From positions 62,001 through 126,000 of the forward strand of contig JAGOAJ010000007.1 of assembly GCA_017983955.1 (NCBI GenBank): a stretch of 64,000 nucleotides of DNA, read 5' to 3'. The notes under the pieces were generated by a model that worked only from the letters and a program-made list of their open reading frames with translations, was not told the origin of the DNA and ran no database searches. Shown piece after piece: positions 52,554 through 60,575 of the stretch (position 1 is the first letter of the stretch; each line of letters starts with the position of its first letter). Made by a program: the position numbers and the translations under genes. This DNA comes from Burkholderiaceae bacterium (GTDB lineage Bacteria > Pseudomonadota > Gammaproteobacteria > Burkholderiales > Burkholderiaceae_B).

Positions 52554-53674
52554 CAGTCTGTGTCCTCGTCATACGAGCTTGCGAGAATAATCTCGTCCGT
52601 ATCGAAGTCCAGGAAAGCAGGCCGGACGGAAATGCCGTCCGCCGTTACGCCCGAGGAAAGAGCACTCAGCTGGTCCAGAGTCTCACGCAGTTGGGGACCA
52701 ATGTCGCGCGCAATCCGCATCTTTGCGGTCTCTTCAGTCACGTCATACAGGCGGTAGATGTCATAAATTTCCGGGCCGTGAACAGCCCGATACACTTCTC
52801 CGAGTGAAAGATGGAGCGGATTGGTAAACGCTCCGCTGGTGCTTTTGGCGTCAATGACACGGGTATCGCCAGGTGTTGTGGTCACCCGAAAGTCAAAAGG
52901 TGCGACGGCATTGATGCTGGCCGTCCATTCGAATTCACTGATCCGGCTTTGCGAGCGCTCATAGTCCAGATAGGCGTTCAGAAGATTTTCACCTGTCACA
53001 CCCGTTTGCTCTGCGGCCTGCCGGGAACGGATGAAATCTTCAGGGCTGATGCCACGGCCCGCTGATCGGGTGTTGATAGTTGTCGCTCCAGCGGCACCTC
53101 CCAGCGCGGCATCCTCGAGAGCGTCGCTTTCAATCCAGCTGTAAAGCGGATGTCCAAGCGGGGGAGATGCCGCCGTCAGTACGTCCACGACAGAGGTTTC
53201 CTGGAGTACCCACATAGAACCTGAAGGGTATCTGTGGGCAAGCTCCTGGTGTATTCCTGAGTCAGCCGTAATCCCGCTTGCAACAAAGTTGATCTTTACC
53301 GCTTCCGGCCTGTCGTTGCCGGAGAACTCAAACAATGCGAAGTCGCCCGGTGCGAGGATGTTGTAGCGCTCCGGGTCGTCGTCTGGATTGTCAATCTGTT
53401 CACCGTTCAGGCGCCAGTTTTTCTGTTGTTTCAGTATCTTTCGGGCCAGCGTGTATGGCTGTACCAGGCCCGGTCCGAACAGATGAACCGCGAGCAGATA
53501 GACTGGGGTCCGTTGTGCGGAGGGCTTGCCCAGTTCTGGATACAGCGTATCAGCGATGATCCGGGTATCCAGATTGAACGCTTTCTGATTACCTGCAGGG
53601 TGATTACGGAAATGCCACTTGAAAAATGTCAGATCTGAGGCCGTAAGCCGCTTCAGGGCCAGTTTGCGCGACAT
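52553..53674 (-). CDS. DUF3883-domain nuclease-like protein
   Basis: A 373-residue protein. The first 220 residues, beginning LTASDLTFFKWHFRNHPAGNQKA, are unassigned but typical of restriction-associated proteins. The C-terminal DUF3883 domain shows GVTGENLLNAYLDYER (Glu229), then PFDFRVTTTPGDTRVIDAKSTSGAF with Asp261 and D-A-K at 275-277, the PD-(D/E)xK pattern. The pairing with an HNH gene reading the same way suggests a two-component nuclease. It is read from the opposite strand to the RHH-methyltransferase operon, and the 120-base divergent region carries an RHH-type operator. Confidence 0.78.
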   Translation of the reverse strand: MSRKLALKRLTASDLTFFKWHFRNHPAGNQKAFNLDTRIIADTLYPELGKPSAQRTPVYLLAVHLFGPGLVQPYTLARKILKQQKNWRLNGEQIDNPDDDPERYNILAPGDFALFEFSGNDRPEAVKINFVASGITADSGIHQELAHRYPSGSMWVLQETSVVDVLTAASPPLGHPLYSWIESDALEDAALGGAAGATTINTRSAGRGISPEDFIRSRQAAEQTGVTGENLLNAYLDYERSQSRISEFEWTASINAVAPFDFRVTTTPGDTRVIDAKSTSGAFTNPLHLSLGEVYRAVHGPEIYDIYRLYDVTEETAKMRIARDIGPQLRETLDQLSALSSGVTADGISVRPAFLDFDTDEIILASSYDEDTD

Positions 53675-53742
53675 GGAATTTCCTTCTTATTCTGAGTGTG
53701 TGGGATCTTCTACTGCATCGCCCTGACGGGCGATTGCGGAGG

Positions 53743-53780
53743 TGGTGCAGAGGTATGCATAGTGGTGCATAATAGCACCA
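53743..53780. promoter_or_regulatory. TGGTGC inverted-repeat operator in divergent region
   Basis: TGGTGC-ATAATA-GCACCA at 53763-53780 is a 6-6-6 inverted repeat, and another TGGTGC half-site lies at 53743-53748, twenty bases to the left. They lie just ahead of the RHH regulator ATG (53795) and about 90 bases from the DUF3883 start. Spacing and symmetry suit a ribbon-helix-helix dimer, so the regulator may control both its own operon and the reversed nuclease pair. Binding is inferred. Confidence 0.5.
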
Positions 53781-53794
53781 TTACCATCCAACTG

Positions 53795-54031
53795 ATGGAC
53801 ATTCAATCTATGGCCCGTAGCCCTATCGCTCCTGCCCGAAAGACCGTGAGAACCTCCGTGATGCTGCCGGAGGGCGCGCATCTGCGCGTACAGGCTCTTG
53901 CTGATGCCAACCATGTTTCTGCTGCCTGGGTCATCCGTATGGCAGTACAACGTTTTCTGGATGAGCATCAGGGGCAGCTCGAGCTGCCCCTGCGCTTGTC
54001 CTCCCGAGAAGGATCCGATTCAAATGAATAA
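53795..54031 (+). CDS. Ribbon-helix-helix DNA-binding protein
   Basis: A 78-residue protein with an RHH/CopG-like fold: KTVRTSVMLPEGAHLRVQALADANHVSAAWVIRMAVQRFLDEH gives the beta strand (RTSVML) and two helices. The short N-terminal arm is basic. Its stop overlaps the methyltransferase ATG by eight bases, so it is the likely controller of that operon, in the position of C-proteins in restriction-modification systems. The start is ATG 53795 or ATG 53810, neither with a good ribosome site. Confidence 0.72.
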   Translation: MDIQSMARSPIAPARKTVRTSVMLPEGAHLRVQALADANHVSAAWVIRMAVQRFLDEHQGQLELPLRLSSREGSDSNE

Positions 54032-55529
54032 TGATGCCATTGTTCGCAAGCTGGCGCGTCTTCGGACAGGCGCGAAGCCCCGCGTTCTGGATTTGTTCGC
54101 CGGTTGCGGTGGCATATCCATTGGTTTTGAAAGCGCTGGCTTTGAAATAGTGGGGGCCGTCGAGTTTGATCCAGCTGCCGCGAAGTCTCATGGCCTGAAC
54201 TTCCATAATGGTGCTGAGGCACACAGTCAGGCGATCGATATCACGAAGACTTCTCCTGCTGAACTTTGTTTACAGCTTGGGCTGGACAATGTGGAGGATG
54301 CGTTCGACGTGGTTGTTGGAGGGCCTCCTTGTCAGGCGTTTGCCCGGGTGGGCCGATCGAAATTGCGTGAGATTGAGGAGCATCCTGAAGCCTTTATTCA
54401 TGACCCTAGGGCACAGCTTTATAAAAAATATCTCGAGTACGTCAAGGCCTTTCAGCCGCTGGCGGTTCTCATGGAAAATGTGCCAGATATTTTGAACCAT
54501 GGCGGTCAGAATATTGCCGAACAAACCTGCGAAGTGCTGGAAGCGAAAGGCTATAGCGGTGCCTATACTTTGCTTAACTCAGCGTTCTATGGCGTTCCTC
54601 AGATGAGAGAGCGTATGTTTTTGATTGCCTACCGAAATGAGTTGGGGGCTAAGGTTTCGTTCCCGTCTCCGACGAACTGGCTTGTGTTACCTCCGGGCTA
54701 TGAAGGTTCGCGTTCGGTCGCGCTTAATGCGCTTCGTCGTCTGGAAAACGAGGCACACTCTTATATCGTGCCTCCGGCAGCCACCCAGGATCTCCCCCCG
54801 GCGGTGACGGCTGAAGATGCGCTTGGGGATTTGCCGGCAATTAATGCTCGTGAACTGCTCGCTGCGGGGAAGATTACCCGGGGCGCACGGCGCTTCGACA
54901 TGCCTGTCAGTTATGGTCGTAAAAAAACTTCAGCTTATGCTGATCTGATGCGTAACTGGCCCGGGCATGAAGCACCCAAAGAAGGTTTAACGGATCATGT
55001 CATCAGATACTTGCCCCGGGATTATGCGTTATTCGCGCGTATGAATCCCGGTGATCAGTATCCGCAGGCTCATGCGCACGCGGTTCAGATGTTCGAAGAG
55101 CAACTGGCTGCGGCGCGGGCCCAGGGTGAAAAGCTTACAGAGGGCTCTGCGAAATACAAAGCACTTTGGGCATCTATCGTGCCTCCGTATGATGCGAGTA
55201 AGTTTCCGAACAAGTGGCGTAAGATGTGGCGCCACCAGCCTGCACGTACGCTCATGGCGCATCTTGGCAAAGACGGCTATAGCCATATCCATTACGACAG
55301 TAAGCAGGCGCGGACGATCTCCGTACGTGAAGCGGCCCGTCTGCAATCGTTCCCGGATGGCTTCCGCTTTAGCGGCACGATGAATCCTGCGTTCAAGCAG
55401 ATTGGTAATGCCGTACCGCCTTTGCTGGCTAAGGCGCTTGCCACACAAATGATGCAGACAATTAAGTTAGCAATGACAGCAAAGGAGATGGCAGATGAGC
55501 CTCGTCGAGCGGCAGCAGCAGTTTCTTGA
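54024..55529 (+). CDS. DNA (cytosine-5) methyltransferase
   Basis: A 501-residue C5 cytosine methyltransferase. Motif I is DLFAGCGGISIGFESAG, motif IV VVGGPPCQAFARVG with the catalytic Cys near residue 103, motif VI LMENVPDI, motif VIII QMRERMFLIAY and motifs IX/X RTISVREAARLQSFPDGF and QIGNAVPPLLAKALA. The stretch between VIII and IX, about 150 residues, is the target recognition domain. It is the only DNA methyltransferase in the island, so it should mark host DNA for all restriction enzymes there, as DrmMII does in class 2 DISARM. It is preceded by AAGGAT and overlaps the RHH gene. Confidence 0.92.
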   Translation: MNNDAIVRKLARLRTGAKPRVLDLFAGCGGISIGFESAGFEIVGAVEFDPAAAKSHGLNFHNGAEAHSQAIDITKTSPAELCLQLGLDNVEDAFDVVVGGPPCQAFARVGRSKLREIEEHPEAFIHDPRAQLYKKYLEYVKAFQPLAVLMENVPDILNHGGQNIAEQTCEVLEAKGYSGAYTLLNSAFYGVPQMRERMFLIAYRNELGAKVSFPSPTNWLVLPPGYEGSRSVALNALRRLENEAHSYIVPPAATQDLPPAVTAEDALGDLPAINARELLAAGKITRGARRFDMPVSYGRKKTSAYADLMRNWPGHEAPKEGLTDHVIRYLPRDYALFARMNPGDQYPQAHAHAVQMFEEQLAAARAQGEKLTEGSAKYKALWASIVPPYDASKFPNKWRKMWRHQPARTLMAHLGKDGYSHIHYDSKQARTISVREAARLQSFPDGFRFSGTMNPAFKQIGNAVPPLLAKALATQMMQTIKLAMTAKEMADEPRRAAAAVS

Positions 55530-57162
55530 GGCAGCGCAGGCGCATTTTCGTGCCACGAAAGCGACCCGCACCAGCAAGCTGTTTGGTGTGTCCAACAGTG
55601 CGAAGGTGGTCGAGGGGGGCGTTCAGATCGGCGTCGCCAACTTGAATAGCGCCAAGGAGGATGCCGAGGCATTCATTATCGCGACAGTAATGAGGTTTCC
55701 TCCGGAAGACGAGGTGTACTTTGCAGTGCTCATTCGCAAGGATAAAGAGAAATTCCTCGCGCGTCTCGCTGAGATGAAAAGGCTTGGCGCAGTGGCAAAG
55801 GCGGGTGGCGGCAGTGAGGAGGGGGACGACGATGGCGATGATGAGGCTGACGAGGCCAGTAAGCAGTTCAAGTACAGTAATAGGAACAATCTTGTTCCGG
55901 TTTATCTGGCTGCAGACGGCCTGCTCTGGATGCGGAACTCAGGTTTCTGGAACAGCCTGGACTTCGATCGCTCTTCTTTCGGGCCGGCGGTCGAGCCTGA
56001 CGAGATCATTGTAGCCCTTCACCCGCCCACAGCATCGGCACGACGCAGCCTGCTCGCCCGTGAGTTCATCGGCTGGCTCGGTAGCTTGGTGGGGAGTGAA
56101 AAAATTCATGAGATGTCTGTCTGGTCAGACACGGCTACGCTGAGTCCTGAGATGCGTCGTATGCCTGTGACCATTCCGATCAGCGAAATTGAGACGGCGG
56201 TCAGAGCGCTCGGTGGTCACTACCCGAATGGTGAGGTGCGGCGCTTTCATGCAGCCCTGAATTTTTTGGATCACAAGCATTTTGTGATTCTGGCAGGTCT
56301 GTCTGGTACAGGTAAGACTCAGTTGGCATTAAAATATGCACGGGCAGTTCATGGTCTGACTTCAGATACGGCAGCCGATCCGCTAATTTTTGAATGCCCG
56401 GTACGGCCGGAATGGACAGACCCTTCCGGGCTGACAGGTTACTACGACGTACTGACCAATCGTTATGTGGTGCCAACATTCCTTGAGGCCGTACTGGTGG
56501 CGACTGCCCACCGTGAGTCTCCTGTGTTTGTACTGCTTGATGAAATGAATCTGGCGCGTGTGGAGTATTACTTATCGGATGTTTTGTCTGCCATTGAAAC
56601 CCGTGGTGCGCTGCAACTGCATTCCAATAGTGTCCCGTTGGAGGGTACTACCGGCACTAGCATCCGTGCGGAAATTCCTTTGCCTTCTAACCTGTTCATC
56701 ATCGGCACAATTAACGTTGATGAAACGACCAATCCGGTCAGTGATAAGGTACTTGACCGCGCATCGGTTATTGATATGTCTGTCGTGGATGTTCCGGGCT
56801 TTCTAGCCTCTTTTGAAAGCCGTTACCCTGGACTCGCGGCAGCACGTGCCGTATCCGAGTCAAAGCTGACCGAAATTCATGGGCTGATGCAGCAGCACGG
56901 CCTGGGGTTCGGATACCGTTTGATTGAAGAGTTTGTGCGTTACCACGTTTTTGATGCCCAATACCTGCAAAGTAAGCCGGAGGAGGTGACAGATCAGTTG
57001 CTGGTGCAGAAGGTTCTGATTAAGCTGCGCGGCGCGGAGCGTCAGCGGTCTTTGCTCAATAGTCTGGACAAGGCCTGTGAAGGCTTGCCCCGTGCGCAAG
57101 CCTTCATCCGGAAACTGCTGGGTGATTTGGATGAGTTTGGCTCCTTTCAGGCAATGAGGTAA
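55495..57162 (+). CDS. McrB-like AAA+ GTPase/ATPase (LlaJI/McrBC-type restriction)
   Basis: A 555-residue AAA+ protein. Walker A is AGLSGTGKT near residue 268, Walker B is VLLDEMNLARVEYYLSDVLSAIE, and the McrB-type N-x-x-D loop reads GTINVDET, followed by DKVLDRASVIDM (sensor/arginine region). The N-terminal 260 residues, including an acidic EEGDDDGDDEADE linker near residue 110, are a specificity region I cannot assign to a known DNA reader. The gene overlaps the methyltransferase end by 35 bases. With the next gene it forms an LlaJI- or McrBC-like restriction pair that translocates on DNA before cutting. Confidence 0.88.
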   Translation: MSLVERQQQFLEAAQAHFRATKATRTSKLFGVSNSAKVVEGGVQIGVANLNSAKEDAEAFIIATVMRFPPEDEVYFAVLIRKDKEKFLARLAEMKRLGAVAKAGGGSEEGDDDGDDEADEASKQFKYSNRNNLVPVYLAADGLLWMRNSGFWNSLDFDRSSFGPAVEPDEIIVALHPPTASARRSLLAREFIGWLGSLVGSEKIHEMSVWSDTATLSPEMRRMPVTIPISEIETAVRALGGHYPNGEVRRFHAALNFLDHKHFVILAGLSGTGKTQLALKYARAVHGLTSDTAADPLIFECPVRPEWTDPSGLTGYYDVLTNRYVVPTFLEAVLVATAHRESPVFVLLDEMNLARVEYYLSDVLSAIETRGALQLHSNSVPLEGTTGTSIRAEIPLPSNLFIIGTINVDETTNPVSDKVLDRASVIDMSVVDVPGFLASFESRYPGLAAARAVSESKLTEIHGLMQQHGLGFGYRLIEEFVRYHVFDAQYLQSKPEEVTDQLLVQKVLIKLRGAERQRSLLNSLDKACEGLPRAQAFIRKLLGDLDEFGSFQAMR

Positions 57163-57166
57163 GTGC

Positions 57167-58816
57167 GTGACTGCACTTTATATTCGGCGGGAAAGCGGCG
57201 GGCAGGCATGGCAGGTCTGGCCGGTACAGGAGGTAATCCCAGCCGGTGAAGTGCGCGAGGCAGTTTCGTATTTGTTTGAATTGCAGGGTAGCGATGATGC
57301 GCTTAATGCGGATCTGCTGATTGACGATGTGTCTGTCGAGGCATTGCGATCGCGCCAGCCCCGGGTCGCGCTCTGGCGCTGGACGCCGGGCTTTCATGCT
57401 GGCGTAGCAGAGGTGGTACTGCGTATTCCTGGTATAGGTACGTGTCGCTTTGATATCACGACTGATCCGGATTTGCGCAAACTCACGCGCAATGACTTTG
57501 ATGCGATGGTGCGGGAGGTTCTGGAAGACACCTTTGCACTTTTTTCGCTCAGTGCGTTCCGTAAAGGTATCGCCCGTCAGCCGGGCAACCGGGCACCGCC
57601 GCTGGCCCGGTTGGAGTTCCTGCGCTCGCGTGCCGATGAGATTACAGAGACGATCGCAGCGATCAACCGCGCTCCTCGTCATTTTCTGCGAGCCGAGGAA
57701 GTGACTGTACCGCTGCACCGGGCAGCACGGGCTACGGGGCCAGAGATTATCAAGTCGTTTCGGACAGGGCTGGTGCGGACCGAAGTAGCTAGGCCATCCA
57801 GGTTACCCCCGGCGCTGGGGGGACGCCTGCCGGCGCAGATTACGTTGCGCCAGCGTCGTAGCAGTGTGGATATTCCAGAGCATCGGCAGATCAAGGCCTG
57901 CCTCAGAGCCTGGGCCGCCTGGCTATCAGGCGTTGCCGAGTTGCTTGCAAAGACAGGTAAAACGGATGATCCGGAAATCCTCACCACTGCCGGAAACTGG
58001 GCGGTCCGTGCACGGCATATAGCCCGCCGGTTCAACGATGCAACCAATACAGGTTTCATGGCTGAAGTCAGTGACGGACCGGCGATGCTGCAAATGTCTT
58101 CATTGTTTCGAAATGACCCGGTATACCATCGCTTCTACCGGCTCTGGCAGGATATGAATCTGGGGCTGGCGGCGCTGTTTGGCGACTTCCTGCAGATGCC
58201 GCTGGCCAGGACGTATGAACTGTATGAGCTGTGGTGTTTTTTGCGCCTGTTGCGTACGGCCATCCAGGAGTACAGCCCGGCCGGTACAGATCTGGGGAAT
58301 CTTTTTATCTCCGATGTCTCAGGTGGCGTGACGATTGCGACCGGTGCTGTCATCGTGCCGATCGGTGCGGACAAGGTGCTGTGTTTTCAGCGGCAATATC
58401 GGGAGTACTGGATCGAGCCTGAAGGCGAAGGCAGCTTCAGCCGTACGATGGTCCCTGATATCGTTTTTGCTGGGACGGGTCTTGGCAGCTCCGGACGGCG
58501 AGTGATTGTGCTCGATGCGAAGTATCGCATCAATGACGGTCTGAATGACGCTCTGAATTCAATCCATACGTATCGTGACGCTCTGGTTCAGGAGGCTGAA
58601 AGCGGGCAGGTAGAGGGCGTTGTAACCGCTGCCTATCTGCTCACACCACACGTACCAACGCTTACATCCGATTTTCGCACTACACCGGTACCGGGGCGCC
58701 TGTTCCATCCTAAGTACCGCGAACAATTTCGTTTTGGTGCAGTTACGCTGCGGCCGGGTATGAGCGCGGATGATTTGCGAGCGAGTCTTAAGAGCATCAT
58801 TGCAGATGCCGGGTAG
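57167..58816 (+). CDS. DUF2357 (McrC-like) nuclease subunit
   Basis: A 549-residue DUF2357 protein. The nuclease core lies near residues 430-475: MVPDIVFAG then RRVIVLDAKYRIND gives P-D...D-x-K, followed by LNSIHTYRDALV. The N-terminal half (residues 1-250) carries the McrC-type helical region RAPRHFLRAEEVTVPLHRAARAT. DUF2357 proteins act as endonuclease subunits with McrB-like motors. GTG 57167 starts four bases after the motor gene stop. It is followed by Vsr with an eight-base gap, so one transcript carries methylation, cleavage and repair. Confidence 0.86.
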   Translation: MTALYIRRESGGQAWQVWPVQEVIPAGEVREAVSYLFELQGSDDALNADLLIDDVSVEALRSRQPRVALWRWTPGFHAGVAEVVLRIPGIGTCRFDITTDPDLRKLTRNDFDAMVREVLEDTFALFSLSAFRKGIARQPGNRAPPLARLEFLRSRADEITETIAAINRAPRHFLRAEEVTVPLHRAARATGPEIIKSFRTGLVRTEVARPSRLPPALGGRLPAQITLRQRRSSVDIPEHRQIKACLRAWAAWLSGVAELLAKTGKTDDPEILTTAGNWAVRARHIARRFNDATNTGFMAEVSDGPAMLQMSSLFRNDPVYHRFYRLWQDMNLGLAALFGDFLQMPLARTYELYELWCFLRLLRTAIQEYSPAGTDLGNLFISDVSGGVTIATGAVIVPIGADKVLCFQRQYREYWIEPEGEGSFSRTMVPDIVFAGTGLGSSGRRVIVLDAKYRINDGLNDALNSIHTYRDALVQEAESGQVEGVVTAAYLLTPHVPTLTSDFRTTPVPGRLFHPKYREQFRFGAVTLRPGMSADDLRASLKSIIADAG

Positions 58817-58824
58817 GAAGGTTT

Positions 58825-59301
58825 ATGGCAGATGTACTCACACCGGAACAGCGTCAGTTAAACATGAGCCGTATTCGAGGGCGGGATACCAAGCCCGAAA
58901 TGCTGATCCGGCGAGGACTACATGCGCGCGGGCTTCGCTATCGTCTGCAAGACCGTAGTCTGCCGGGACGCCCGGACCTCGTTTTTCCGCGTCACCATGC
59001 GGTCATCCTGGTGCACGGTTGCTTCTGGCATGGTCATGACTGCCCGATGTTCCGTCTGCCAGCCACACGACGGGAGTTCTGGAGTGCCAAAATCGACGCT
59101 AATCGGCTCCGCGATGCCAAAGCGCATGACGCGCTGCTTGCATTGGGCTGGCGTGTATTAACTGTCTGGGAGTGCAGTTTAAAGGGCAAGGAGCGCTTGT
59201 CGTTCGGATCTGTGCTGGAGGCTTGTGTCGGATTCATTGAGGGGAGTCAGGCAGAGCTGACAATCTCCGGCGCGCGACCGCCTGCTCCGCTGGAGAGCTG
59301 A
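58825..59301 (+). CDS. vsr: Very short patch repair endonuclease
   Basis: A 158-residue Vsr endonuclease. Landmarks are NMSRIRGRDTKPEMLIRRGLHARGL, PGRPDLVFPRHHAVILVHGCFWHGHDCPMF (metal-site Asp and zinc-site Cys/His), TRREFWSAKIDANRLRD and GWRVLTVWECSL. Vsr nicks beside T:G mismatches that arise when 5-methylcytosine deaminates at methyltransferase sites, so it protects the host from mutations caused by the C5 methyltransferase in the same operon. It ends the operon; a TTGAGT/ACTCAA hairpin at 59306-59322 follows, without a T-run. Confidence 0.93.
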   Translation: MADVLTPEQRQLNMSRIRGRDTKPEMLIRRGLHARGLRYRLQDRSLPGRPDLVFPRHHAVILVHGCFWHGHDCPMFRLPATRREFWSAKIDANRLRDAKAHDALLALGWRVLTVWECSLKGKERLSFGSVLEACVGFIEGSQAELTISGARPPAPLES

Positions 59302-59339
59302 GTGGTTGAGTCCACAACTCAAGGCGGCCGCCTGATCAT

Positions 59340-59597
59340 TTAGGCTGTGATCGCCTTGTCTGCTTCAAACGCAAAGTACCGCGGGTCGGCTATCGTTTCG
59401 CCAAGAAGATTCCAGCTGATTTAAACGGTCACGAGGCTGTCACCAGCATACGCGGGACTGAGTTCCAGCGTTAGATAGTCGAATAGTGCCCGCTCATGCA
59501 CAGCCACGATAAGCTACTTGCCAAGTCCTTTTGAAAGGGTTCGAAGCAAGGCAGCAAACTGCGCCACATGCACATCATCGTCCGAATTAAACCGATG
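59340..59597 (-). pseudogene. Decayed C-terminal tail of an SMC/AAA-like ATPase
   Basis: The 331-base gap 59302-59632 holds a minus-strand reading frame with two internal stops. It reads VHVAQFAALLRTLSKGLGK, stop, LIVAVHERALFDYLTLELSPAYAGDSLVTV, stop, then ADPRYFAFEADKAI and a final TAA. The H-E-R-x-L-F-D-Y-L text is typical of the D-loop/H-loop end of SMC- or RecF-like ATPases from mobile defence loci. Only the last ~85 codons remain and the rest of the gene is absent. It is a relic of an earlier cargo gene at the island edge. Confidence 0.6.
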
Positions 59598-59632
59598 CTA
59601 TTTGCCGCGGTTGGCTTGGATGATTTTTCGGC

Positions 59633-59863
59633 TTACCACTTGCGTGAAAAGTTTGCTTTAACAACGCGAGAGATATATGAATTTAGCCCATGCCCTTGTG
59701 CAGCTAATAGCTTCATTTGATCAACAGTGGATTTCCCTGGACGGGCATGGCTATAAAGATAATTGCGCTGTGCGCCAGATCTAAAAACTACATGTATAGA
59801 TTCCTCGCTGGTTTCGTATGAGGCCACATTGGAATTTCCACTTAAGTTGCGATAGGGTGTCAT
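59633..59863 (-). CDS. KTSC domain protein
   Basis: A 76-residue protein matching the KTSC domain: SNVASYETSEESIHVVFRSGAQRNYLYSHARPG and KLLAAQGHGLNSYISRVVKANF. The domain is common in small phage and island proteins and its function is not known. AGAAGGAGC lies just upstream of the ATG. It stands alone between the ATPase relic and the transposase relic. Confidence 0.75.
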   Translation of the reverse strand: MTPYRNLSGNSNVASYETSEESIHVVFRSGAQRNYLYSHARPGKSTVDQMKLLAAQGHGLNSYISRVVKANFSRKW

Positions 59864-60080
59864 GTAAGCTCCTTCTCTATTAGTCTGGATTGCACCAATC
59901 CCGAGGCCAGATCTGGCGCCGGCAACATAGGTGAGGGGTTTTGTTACATATACTATATCTGGTTGATGCGGAATAGTCCACGCTATCCAGACTTCATAAA
60001 ATGACCGGAGTTTAGATCGTCATGGTGAGGGGCTGCTTGTACGCTCAAACGCATCGTCTGCAAAGGGTCGTTTTCTGCCG

Positions 60081-60281
60081 ATGAATGGAGGTTGGCCAAT
60101 GTTGGACTGCGGCGAACGCCAGCGTAGAGCCCGTTTCTCTAAATCCAACGGGATTACAGAAGGTTTCCATACTAAAATGGAAATGCTCTCACGCCGGGCG
60201 TATGGCTTTAGGAATTTTGAGAATTACCGCTTGCGGGTCTTAGCCCAGTGCGGTTGGAACGGCGTGATTAACCGTGTTTGA
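60081..60281 (+). mobile_element. Fragment of an ISL3-type transposase
   Basis: The last 45 residues of a 66-codon frame, RFSKSNGITEGFHTKMEML...RRAYGFRNFENYRLRVLAQCGWN, match the C-terminal end of ISL3-family DDE transposases (N-G-I-T-E-G-F-H with the catalytic Glu, then Y-G-F-R-N-F-E-N-Y). The rest of the transposase and the left inverted repeat are missing, so this is a remnant. The remaining gap 59864-60368 shows nothing else beyond the tRNA terminator. Confidence 0.75.
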
Positions 60282-60330
60282 TGAATGCCCATCCCCCGTT
60301 AATGGGGTAGAGCCACAAAACCCCCAGACA

Positions 60331-60360
60331 AAAAAATAGACGCCAATTAGACGTCTATTA
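60331..60360 (-). terminator. Terminator downstream of tRNA-Leu
   Basis: On the minus strand, AATAGACG pairs with CGTCTATT (60352-60359 and 60335-60342) around a 9-base loop and is followed by TTTTTT. It begins nine bases after the CCA end of the tRNA and would end its transcript. On an uninterrupted chromosome it would follow the tRNA directly, but here it lies inside the island side of the junction. Confidence 0.75.
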
Positions 60361-60368
60361 ATTTTTGC

Positions 60369-60453
60369 TGGTGCCCGGGGCCGGAATCGAACCGGCACGC
60401 CTTGCGGCGGGGGATTTTGAGTCCCCTGCGTCTACCAATTTCACCACCCGGGC
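60369..60453 (-). tRNA. tRNA-Leu (anticodon CAA)
   Basis: An 85-base tRNA with CCA encoded. The acceptor stem pairs GCCCGGG (60453-60447) with CCCGGGC, the T arm has GGTTCGATTCC, and a long variable arm marks it as class II. The anticodon stem GGGGA/TCCCC closes the loop CTCAAAA, giving anticodon CAA at 60417-60419. It is read toward the island. Its anticodon-to-variable-loop region is the right attachment site, so the 3' half may have been supplied by the element. Confidence 0.93.
60404..60421 (+). repeat. Right attachment repeat inside tRNA-Leu (attR candidate)
   Basis: GCGGCGGGGGATTTTGAG differs at one base from the left repeat at 39355-39372 and has the same orientation. It covers the variable-loop base through the anticodon loop. 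Integrases that cross over in anticodon loops are known, and rebuild the tRNA with element-borne sequence. Confidence 0.65.
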
Positions 60454-60575
60454 AGTTCAAGCAGATCGCACCGTTTGATACAGTGCGTGGCAGAAAGGCG
60501 TAATTATACGCGCTCTTGAAAAATTTTGCATTGCCCCCATATTCTGGTCACTGTTAATTTTTTGCGTGGTGATAC

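Larger units (their letters stand above)
39355..60421. mobile_element. Integrative genomic (defence) island at tRNA-Leu
   Basis: The segment runs from an 18-base direct repeat at 39355-39372 to its copy (17/18 identical) inside tRNA-Leu at 60404-60421. A tyrosine integrase gene lies just inside the left repeat, followed by an excisionase-like HTH protein. The cargo is almost entirely restriction, helicase and methylation genes, with decayed fragments and an IS remnant at the right edge. The flanking genes are ordinary chromosomal functions. No conjugation or plasmid replication genes are present, so it is a non-conjugative integrated element, probably now fixed because the integrase is broken. 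Confidence 0.8.

Noticed and set aside
42984..59301. A phospholipase D (DrmC) gene inside the island
   Set aside because: No H-x-K-x4-D motif was found in the island proteins; the NERD-helicase and HNH/DUF3883 proteins belong to other nuclease folds.
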